A stretch of DNA of 38,099 nucleotides from NCBI GenBank assembly GCA_947254895.1, contig CAMYEY010000003.1, positions 1-38,099 on the forward strand. The letters run 5' to 3'. A model generated the notes under the pieces. The model saw only the letters and a program-made list of their open reading frames with translations, had not been told where the DNA came from and searched no databases. Of the stretch, positions 32,612 to 38,099 are shown piece by piece. This stretch comes from an uncultured Clostridia bacterium. Lineage in GTDB: Bacteria; Bacillota; Clostridia; Saccharofermentanales; DTU023. Each line of letters opens with the position of its first letter. Position 1 is the first letter of the stretch. The position numbers and the translations under genes are program-made.

Positions 32612-33256
32612 TTAAGCGTCAAAGCTACCGGTAAAGCGCGATACGGGTAAGGTAAACATAATCCCTTTCCCGGCCTTTGCCAGGTCCAGACGATTAAAGA
32701 GATGGCTTTGAATAGATTCAACCTGGTCACTTTTTACAACCAGCATGGCCAGATCTTTTTGTGGTTCAATTTTAAAAGGGAAAAAGGCCTCAGACGGAAT
32801 GCCGGCTCCCCGACCATGGATAATCGTTCCACCGAACTGGCCAAGATTTTGTGTCTCACGGACCACATCCTTACCCCTGCCTTCATCAACAACGACAAAA
32901 ATACACTGGTGACTAAAGGATTTTACATCGTAACTTGTCCCCTCTTCCAAGAGAGCTTGATTGCCGAGGTAGGCCAAGGGTATTGAAAAAGCAATGCCTC
33001 TGTTTTTCTTATCCATCCGAAAATTTTCCAATAGCATATGGTGGATAGCCTGGTCATATTTCTCCTCAATCGGGGGGAGGAGGATAATTTCTTTTTGTGT
33101 CTCGTCTAGGCCCAGGATTTTGAGCAAGCGGTTAGTCGCAGTCCCCTCGCCAAAAAGGACGACTCCACCAGTCAAGCCCAGAACCCGCATCTCATTCAAA
33201 AATGATTCTGCCTTACCCCGGTTCAAAACGCTCATAAACAAGCTGTATTGATCCAT
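32612..33256 (-). CDS. tandem P-II-like regulatory protein
   Basis: From the ATG at 33256 (GGAGGTGACC just before) this 214-residue soluble protein consists of two P-II-like modules. Module 1 (about 5-95) has GGVVLFGEG at 30-38 and ends GIAFSIPL. Module 2 (about 117-207) has GGTIIHGRGAG at 142-152 and ends GIMFTLPV. The closing motif matches the GKIFV-type strand of true P-II. The loop between GRG and the next strand is short and has no Tyr, so classic uridylylation is unlikely. Together with the DUF1538 tail this gives three P-II-like modules. Likely role: ligand-sensing control of the membrane partner (inference). Confidence 0.82.
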   Translation of the reverse strand: MDQYSLFMSVLNRGKAESFLNEMRVLGLTGGVVLFGEGTATNRLLKILGLDETQKEIILLPPIEEKYDQAIHHMLLENFRMDKKNRGIAFSIPLAYLGNQALLEEGTSYDVKSFSHQCIFVVVDEGRGKDVVRETQNLGQFGGTIIHGRGAGIPSEAFFPFKIEPQKDLAMLVVKSDQVESIQSHLFNRLDLAKAGKGIMFTLPVSRFTGSFDA

Positions 33257-33325
33257 GGTCACCTCCATAATCTCCGATCAATTAAGCGACTACCAAGCCG
33301 ATATAAAATTTTACCGACTTTATTA

Positions 33326-33356
33326 ATTATAATGAAATTTGACCATTTCGTGAAAT
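33326..33356 (-). promoter_or_regulatory. candidate promoter and operator of the P-II-like/DUF1538 genes
   Basis: A perfect TATAAT reads on the minus strand at 33326-33331, about 70 nt before the ATG. Immediately upstream are three half sites: GAAAT (33334-33338), ATTTC (33345-33349) and GAAAT (33352-33356), giving inverted repeats spaced 6 and 2 nt. They occupy the -35 region, where no good -35 hexamer exists, as expected for a regulated promoter. Confidence 0.4.
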
Positions 33357-33365
33357 ACCTTAGGC

Positions 33366-33390
33366 AAAAAGCAAAAGCAGGCCTCGCCTG
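33366..33390 (-). terminator. intrinsic terminator of the his operon
   Basis: CAGGC-3 nt-GCCTG (33378-33390) is followed on the minus strand by CTTTTGCTTTTT. It lies about 32 nt after the hisIE stop and separates the his operon from the P-II-like gene. Confidence 0.65.
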
Positions 33391-33422
33391 TTTCCGCAAA
33401 TTTAAGCCTGGGTTGTAACCAG

Positions 33423-34046
33423 TCACCAGTCTTGGATAGCTTGCCTTTTCTTATAGGAATGGGCCTGACCATGGCGGTCAGCCAACTCAGCCTTAACATC
33501 TTCCAAGGTCAAGCCGCTGAAATTCAGGAGTAAAATCAGGTGATAGAGGAGGTCCGAGGCCTCCGCCCTAATTTCAGCTCGGTCCCGGTTCTTACAGGCT
33601 ATAACTGTTTCGGTCATCTCTTCGCCGCATTTTTTGAGGATCTTGTCCAAGCCCTGGTCGATCAAGTACTTGGTATAGGACCCCTCTTTGGGCTTTTGGA
33701 TCCTGTCCTGGATGGTTTTTTCTAAAATCTCCAAATTAAAATAATCTTCATCAAAGCAACTGATATTCCCGGTATGGCAGGTCGGTCCTGCCGGAATAAC
33801 CGTGATCAAGAGGGCGTCACCGTCGCAGTCCAGGTGCATATCGACCACCTTTTGGTAATTGCCACTGGTCTCCCCTTTCAGCCAAAGTTTTTGCCTGGAC
33901 CTGGAATAAAAGCAGACCAGTCCTTCCTCTTTGGTCCGGCGGTAGGCCTCCTCATTCATATAGCCATTCATCAAGACTTGCTTGGTATTATAGTCCTGCA
34001 AGATAACTGAAATGAGTCCGTTGTTTTTTGAAAAATCTGCTTGCAT
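33423..34046 (-). CDS. hisIE: bifunctional phosphoribosyl-AMP cyclohydrolase / phosphoribosyl-ATP pyrophosphatase
   Basis: This 207-residue fusion performs histidine steps 2 and 3. The HisI part (1-105) has FYSRSRQKLWLKGETSGN at 46-63, metal-binding DCDGD at 73-77 and Cys90 and Cys97 in GPTCHTGNISC. The HisE part (about 110-195) has the SYTKYL segment at 123-128 followed by the metal-binding GEEMTE at 141-146. Both parts look intact. AGGAGG before the ATG at 34046 overlaps the end of hisF, whose stop lies 1 nt upstream. Last gene of the operon. Confidence 0.95.
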   Translation of the reverse strand: MQADFSKNNGLISVILQDYNTKQVLMNGYMNEEAYRRTKEEGLVCFYSRSRQKLWLKGETSGNYQKVVDMHLDCDGDALLITVIPAGPTCHTGNISCFDEDYFNLEILEKTIQDRIQKPKEGSYTKYLIDQGLDKILKKCGEEMTETVIACKNRDRAEIRAEASDLLYHLILLLNFSGLTLEDVKAELADRHGQAHSYKKRQAIQDW

Positions 34047-34047
34047 T

Positions 34048-34827
34048 TTATCCTCCTAAGTTTGAGTCAACCGCTATACCCGCTGCCTTTAAGGCCTTTT
34101 TGAGGTCACCGATGTCTACCAGGCCCATATGGAAAATTGAGGCTGCTAGACCATATTCAACACTCGTCTCTTGGAAAAGTTTAACAAAGTCCTCTATACT
34201 CCCGGCCCCACCGCTAGCGATAAAGGGTCGGTCGGTCAGCTTTTCAGCTAGCTTAAAAAAGTTGAGGTCAAAGCCCCGGCGGGAACCATCTAGGGAGATA
34301 TCCGTCACCAAGAAGCTCCCGGCACCAAGTTCGCTAAAGTTTTGGATAGCTTCCAGGGCCTCAACATCCGTCTTCTGACTCCCTCCTTGACTATAGGCAT
34401 AGTATTTGCCGCTGGCCGGGTCCTTGCCCACATCGAGGGCTAAGACGATCCGATCCGAGCCAAACTGCTGGGCAGCCTCCCGGATCAGGTCCGGCCTGGC
34501 CAGGGCTGCAGAGGCTATACTTACCCGGTCAGCTCCGGCCCCCAAGACCAGGTCAATATCTGCCAGGCTGGCAATGCCTCCCCCAACCGTCAGAGGGATG
34601 TCAAGTTGGCCCTTAATCCGGCTAATCAAATCCAGATAAAAGGCATGGCCATCTTGACTCTTGCTAATATCCAGCATGGCCAGGGCATCAGCACCTGCCT
34701 CCTGATATTTGCGGGCTAAGTCCAGGGGATCACCCATGGTCTTAATATTCTTAAATTGGACACCCTTGACTACCTGGCCATCTTTAAGGTCTAGGCAGGG
34801 CATAATTTTTCTTGTTTTTACTTGCAT
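34048..34827 (-). CDS. hisF: imidazole glycerol phosphate synthase, cyclase subunit
   Basis: HisF closes the imidazole ring using ammonia normally delivered by HisH. From ATG 34827 it is a 259-residue (beta/alpha)8 barrel: PCLDLKDGQVVKGV with catalytic Asp13, the second catalytic Asp132 in ALDVGKD, TVGGGI at 80-85, and TDISLDG at 175-181. GGAGGG 7 nt upstream sets the start; the frame extends to a TTG at 34842, which lies inside hisA. It overlaps hisA by 10 nt. No hisH is present beside it. Confidence 0.95.
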   Translation of the reverse strand: MQVKTRKIMPCLDLKDGQVVKGVQFKNIKTMGDPLDLARKYQEAGADALAMLDISKSQDGHAFYLDLISRIKGQLDIPLTVGGGIASLADIDLVLGAGADRVSIASAALARPDLIREAAQQFGSDRIVLALDVGKDPASGKYYAYSQGGSQKTDVEALEAIQNFSELGAGSFLVTDISLDGSRRGFDLNFFKLAEKLTDRPFIASGGAGSIEDFVKLFQETSVEYGLAASIFHMGLVDIGDLKKALKAAGIAVDSNLGG

Positions 34828-35528
34828 CCCAGTTCCCTCCAAAATTCATCTGTATTGCAGGCCTTACCTACAACAGCCTCCTCTATCCCCAGTTTTTCCA
34901 GGTCGATCAGGTCAGCCAGGTTTCTGACCCCACCGGAAGCCACAACCTTATGCCTGGTAGCTTGTCTGAGCCTGGCTGTTCGCTGAAGGTTAGGCCCTTT
35001 TTTCATCCCGTCCCGGTCAATATCAGTATAGATAAGGCCAGCCAGGTCAAGGTCTTCTACTTGAGGGAGGTAGTCCCCCAAGGTCAAACCGGAGTCTTCG
35101 GTCCAGCCGTTGATGAAGATCCGATCTTCCCGGGCATCAAGGCCGACAAAGATTCGTCCGGGATAGGCTTCAGTCATCTCAGCCAACCAGGCCACATCCT
35201 TGATGGCAGCTGTTCCCAGGATAAAATAGGCCAGGCCTTGTCGGTCATAGGCCTCAAGAGTCGCTTGGTCCCGGATTCCTCCCCCTATCTCTAGGGGCAA
35301 GGGACTCCGCTTGGCCAAGCTGGCAATGAGGTCCATTTCTCGAGCCTCTTTGGCCTTGGCTCCGATTAAATCTACAATGTGGATCCGGGCTACCCGGTCA
35401 CAGCTTTGGTAAAAGTCTATCGCTTCCACAGGTGTCCGGTCCATCAGGCTCTTGGTCTGGTAGTCGCCCTGACTGAGGCGGACATTTTGCCCTCCTATCA
35501 GGTCAATTGCCGGAATAATTTTAAGCAT
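34818..35528 (-). CDS. hisA: phosphoribosylformimino-AICAR ribotide isomerase
   Basis: HisA carries out the Amadori rearrangement before HisF. The 236-residue barrel has PAIDLIGG with catalytic Asp9, EIGGGIR at 80-86 and the second catalytic Asp131 in GLDAR. SGGVRNLADL near the end is a phosphate-binding loop. AGGAGGG, overlapping the hisB stop, lies 6 nt before the ATG at 35528. It overlaps hisF at its 3' end. Length is normal. Confidence 0.95.
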   Translation of the reverse strand: MLKIIPAIDLIGGQNVRLSQGDYQTKSLMDRTPVEAIDFYQSCDRVARIHIVDLIGAKAKEAREMDLIASLAKRSPLPLEIGGGIRDQATLEAYDRQGLAYFILGTAAIKDVAWLAEMTEAYPGRIFVGLDAREDRIFINGWTEDSGLTLGDYLPQVEDLDLAGLIYTDIDRDGMKKGPNLQRTARLRQATRHKVVASGGVRNLADLIDLEKLGIEEAVVGKACNTDEFWRELGCK

Positions 35529-35538
35529 ACGTACCCTC

Positions 35539-36156
35539 CTATTCGATTAAACCCTTGCTGGACGGCGGACCGGCTTCCCTTGTGGCTAGAGCTAATTGGA
35601 GGGCCCTGCCAAAGGCCTTAAAAACCGCCTCTATTTCATGGTGGCAATTGCCGGCGGCCAGGAGGTCCACATGGAGGGTCATTTTGGCCTGCATGGCCAG
35701 GGCATTGAAAAATTCCTTGACCAGTTCTGTATCAAAAGCACCCACCTTATCCCGGGAAAAATCTGCTCGAAAATAGAGACCGGGCCGGCCGGAGAGGTCT
35801 AGGACAACCCTGGCTAAGCACTCATCCATAGGCAAGAGGTAGGAACCGTAACGTTCATAGGATGCCTTAGTCCTGTAGAGCTCTCTCAGCAGTTGGCCGA
35901 GGACAAGGCCCACATCCTCTACGGTGTGGTGAAAATCCACCTGGAGGTCTCCCCGGGCTTCAACCTCTAAATAAAGGCCGGAGTGAAAGCTCAAAAGGTC
36001 CAGCATGTGGTCAAAAAAACCGATTCCTGTATGGATCAAGCCGGCCTCCTGGCCGCCTAAACCCGACTGTCCTTGCCGGTCTAATTGCCCAAGCCGGTCT
36101 TCAGCCAGCTTGACCTTAACCCAGGTTTCTTTCGTTTGTCTTTCTTTAGTCAACAT
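35539..36156 (-). CDS. hisB: imidazoleglycerol-phosphate dehydratase
   Basis: This is a monofunctional 205-residue dehydratase without the phosphatase domain of the E. coli HisB. Metal-binding His motifs are GFFDHML at 46-52, HHTVED at 76-81, and NCHHEIEAVFKAFGRAL at 170-186. TGIGFFDH and SGRPG are conserved. The ATG at 36156 (GGAGG 7 nt before) starts inside the last codons of hisC, an 11-nt overlap. The frame reaches 36207, but the extra 17 residues are not family-like. No histidinol-phosphatase is seen in the window. Confidence 0.94.
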   Translation of the reverse strand: MLTKERQTKETWVKVKLAEDRLGQLDRQGQSGLGGQEAGLIHTGIGFFDHMLDLLSFHSGLYLEVEARGDLQVDFHHTVEDVGLVLGQLLRELYRTKASYERYGSYLLPMDECLARVVLDLSGRPGLYFRADFSRDKVGAFDTELVKEFFNALAMQAKMTLHVDLLAAGNCHHEIEAVFKAFGRALQLALATREAGPPSSKGLIE

Positions 36157-37135
36157 AAGTCTGCCTCCATTCTGCAACAGCCTCCTTAAAAGCCGGATAA
36201 TCTTCAAGTTTGATCACGGAATAACGGGCCATTTCTTCCAAGCCGGGACTATCATAAGTCCTAGGTAAAAAGCCCTTGTTTATAACAAAATCAGCCAAGG
36301 ACCTGGCCGCCGGGCCGTAGGTAAAGACATAGTTGGCAAAAGACGGCTTAGGCTTAACTAAGTCTGCCACCTGGTCTAAGGCCCGGACCAGTTCAGCCTT
36401 GCTCGACAACTGGTAGTCCCTAAAGGCCGCCAGTTTAGCTTGGTCTGCAAAGAAATGGCTGGCCAGGTTGAGCGATAGGGAATTTAAGGGGTAGGGGTGG
36501 TTGATCCTGGTGATCTTTCGGTAGGTGTCACCCTTAGCGATGGCCAGGCCTATCCTGAGGCCGGCCATACCGTAGAGCTTACTTAAGGTCCGCAAAAAAA
36601 GCACATTATCCCCTTGAGGCCGGTCATAGTCCGGGGCAAAGTCGATATAGCATTCATCAATACAAAGGTAGCCGGAGAGGTCTGCCATAGCATCTGCCAG
36701 CCGCTGGAGATCAACCGGATCAAACATGGTTCCCGTCGGATTATGGGGGTTAGAGATAAGAAAGAGAGAGGGTTTGGCCTCATAGACCGCCTCTAAGATC
36801 TTTTCAAAAGAAAAATTAAAGTCAGGGTCGGCCGGAACTTTGAGGATCTCCGGATAAAATTGTTCCGTGTAGACCTGGTACATGACAAAGTCCGGATCCA
36901 GGGTCATAACACCTCTCTGACCTAGGGTAACCACCAACTTTTGAATCCATTCGTCAGACCCATTGGCGAGCTCTATGCTAGCCGAATCCAGGCCATAGTG
37001 GTCCGCATAAAGGCTGATAAAACGGTCCCTCTCCCGATCTGGATACTGGTTAAAGTCGGTAGACCGGGCAACCTCTAAGATATCCCGGTCGGTCAGGGGC
37101 TTAATGGGACTGGTATTGCGGTTCATGATAATCAT
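36146..37135 (-). CDS. hisC: histidinol-phosphate aminotransferase
   Basis: HisC is a PLP fold-I aminotransferase. The 329-residue chain is a little shorter than the usual 350-370. Visible residues are NGSDEWI at 58-64, SNPHNPTGT at 128-136, Asp160 and Tyr163 in CIDECYIDF, the PLP Lys186 in RTLSKLYGMAGLRIG, and the carboxylate-binding Arg in MARYSVI near the end. The start at 37135 is 4 nt after the hisD stop, with only a weak AGAAG ribosome site, so coupling is likely; a second ATG lies 9 nt on. Confidence 0.94.
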   Translation of the reverse strand: MIIMNRNTSPIKPLTDRDILEVARSTDFNQYPDRERDRFISLYADHYGLDSASIELANGSDEWIQKLVVTLGQRGVMTLDPDFVMYQVYTEQFYPEILKVPADPDFNFSFEKILEAVYEAKPSLFLISNPHNPTGTMFDPVDLQRLADAMADLSGYLCIDECYIDFAPDYDRPQGDNVLFLRTLSKLYGMAGLRIGLAIAKGDTYRKITRINHPYPLNSLSLNLASHFFADQAKLAAFRDYQLSSKAELVRALDQVADLVKPKPSFANYVFTYGPAARSLADFVINKGFLPRTYDSPGLEEMARYSVIKLEDYPAFKEAVAEWRQTYVD

Positions 37136-37139
37136 GGGG

Positions 37140-38099
37140 TTACTTCTTTTCTAGTATTTTGTCTAACCGGCTTGTGAGGCTAGCAGCATGGGCATAAAGG
37201 CCTTCTGACTCAGCTAGGATAGCCGCAGGCTGGGCGATTTTTCTAAAGGTCTCCTGGTCCATTCGAATCTCTGCGTGGCTAGTCATAAAATCATTGACAT
37301 TGAGGCCGTGACTAAAGCGGGCTGAACCGGATGTCGGTAAAACATGAGAGGGTCCTGCCACATAGTCCCCGATCGCCTCAGGTGAAAAACGGCCGATAAA
37401 AACAGCTCCGGCATATTTTACCCCGCCTGCAATTTCTTCTTCAGCCCGGTGCTGGATGGAAAGGTGTTCCGGGGCAATATAATTGATCAGGTCAATCAGG
37501 TCAGGCCTGGTACCAAAGACAGAATAATGATTGTGCTCAAGCGAACGGCCGATGATCTCCGACCTGGCTTGGTCTCGGTAGCGGTCCAGAGCCAGTTTCC
37601 TTACCTTGATTAAAAGTTCCCGGTTTTCGGCCAACAAAAAGGTCTTGGCCTCCGGGTCATGCTCAGCTTGAGCAAAGAGATCGAGGACAACGGCCTCAGG
37701 ATCAGCAGTTTCATCGATGTAAACTAAAATTTCACTGGGACCTGCTATAGAATCAATCCCGACATCACCAAAAACCAGGCGTTTGGCCATGGCTACATAG
37801 GAATTGCCCGGGCCCACAATTTTATCCACCTTGGGTAGGGTTTCCGTACCATAGGCCAAACCGGCCACAGCCTGGGCCCCACCTACCCGGTAAACATTTT
37901 TAACACCGCAGATATAGAGGCTGGCGAAGGTTACATTTTGGTCACTAAAAGTGGGAGTAACAGCATAAATCTCGTCCACTCCGGCCACCTGGGCTGCCAA
38001 AATGCTCATCAGGACCGTTGAAGGATAGAGAGCCTGGCCACCCGGGACATAGAAACCAACCCTGTTTAAGGGTCGGTAGACATAACGGAAACTGCCAAG
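37140..38099 (-). CDS. hisD: histidinol dehydrogenase, N-terminus cut by window edge
   Basis: HisD performs the last two NAD-dependent steps to histidine. 319 codons are visible; the frame is open to the window edge and reads RPLNRVGFYVPGG then ALYPSTVLM, well inside the protein, so about 110 N-terminal residues lie outside. Later motifs are VGPGNSYVAMAKR, GPSEILV, AEHDPEA with the catalytic Glu-His region further on (HLSIQ), and GPSHVLPTSGSARF. A shorter frame from an ATG at 38009 would omit conserved sequence and is not the start. Upstream his genes (hisG, hisZ) would lie to the right. Confidence 0.95.
   Translation of the reverse strand, partial: LGSFRYVYRPLNRVGFYVPGGQALYPSTVLMSILAAQVAGVDEIYAVTPTFSDQNVTFASLYICGVKNVYRVGGAQAVAGLAYGTETLPKVDKIVGPGNSYVAMAKRLVFGDVGIDSIAGPSEILVYIDETADPEAVVLDLFAQAEHDPEAKTFLLAENRELLIKVRKLALDRYRDQARSEIIGRSLEHNHYSVFGTRPDLIDLINYIAPEHLSIQHRAEEEIAGGVKYAGAVFIGRFSPEAIGDYVAGPSHVLPTSGSARFSHGLNVNDFMTSHAEIRMDQETFRKIAQPAAILAESEGLYAHAASLTSRLDKILEKK

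Noticed and set aside
34812..35294. 160-codon plus-strand frame opposite hisA
   Set aside because: Fully antisense to hisA, whose catalytic motifs are intact, and without a ribosome site or recognisable domain.
38007..38009. ATG at 38009 as the start of hisD
   Set aside because: The frame stays open to the window edge, and the upstream codons encode the conserved histidinol dehydrogenase segment RVGFYVPGG, so the gene is truncated by the window rather than short.

Overview
The window looks like the chromosome of a low-to-mid-GC Gram-positive anaerobe (Bacillota, Clostridia-like). The reasons are strong AGGAGG-type ribosome binding sites before most genes, LxxC lipoprotein binding proteins for three ABC importers, many intrinsic hairpin-plus-T terminators, AhrC/ArgR-like operators and clostridial-style gene order. 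I cannot name the genus. Nearly every gene serves amino-acid synthesis or uptake. No tRNA, rRNA, CRISPR array, prophage or insertion sequence is visible.

Layout. (1) 1-9576, minus strand: a peptide-type ABC importer (binding lipoprotein, two permeases, one fused double ATPase) runs with a 4-nt ATGA stop/start overlap into lysA, then lysC, dapA, dapB and the first 22 codons of a probable meso-diaminopimelate dehydrogenase (ddh) cut by the window edge. (2) 9685-11135, plus strand: an AT-rich SGNH hydrolase with its own promoter and terminator, then a DUF4143 remnant that has lost its ATPase half. (3) 11283-16541, plus strand: argG-argH and a polar amino-acid ABC importer, behind a perfect-consensus promoter overlapped by two tandem ARG boxes. 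(4) 16576-17493, minus: an unassigned lipoprotein. (5) 17815-19071, plus: an NAD(P)-glutamate dehydrogenase. (6) 19157-33256, minus: P-II-like protein, DUF1538 membrane protein, aspartokinase, hom, thrC, a complete oppBCDFA peptide importer, then thrB. (7) 33423-38099, minus: hisD(partial)-hisC-hisB-hisA-hisF-hisIE, tightly packed or overlapping, with no hisH in its usual slot between hisB and hisA.

How the parts work together. Two different aspartokinases feed two branches: the 400-aa enzyme sits with the lysine genes and the 436-aa enzyme with homoserine/threonine genes. Three importers are interleaved with synthesis genes (peptide importer with lysA, polar amino-acid importer with argGH, Opp between thrC and thrB), which suggests a cell that balances uptake of peptides and amino acids against synthesis. 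Glutamate dehydrogenase ties this to ammonia and 2-oxoglutarate. The least understood part is the pair of a double P-II-like soluble protein and a duplicated DUF1538 membrane protein with a third P-II-like domain as its cytosolic tail. It looks like a self-gated transporter system next to the threonine and histidine genes and is my main candidate for a poorly described system.
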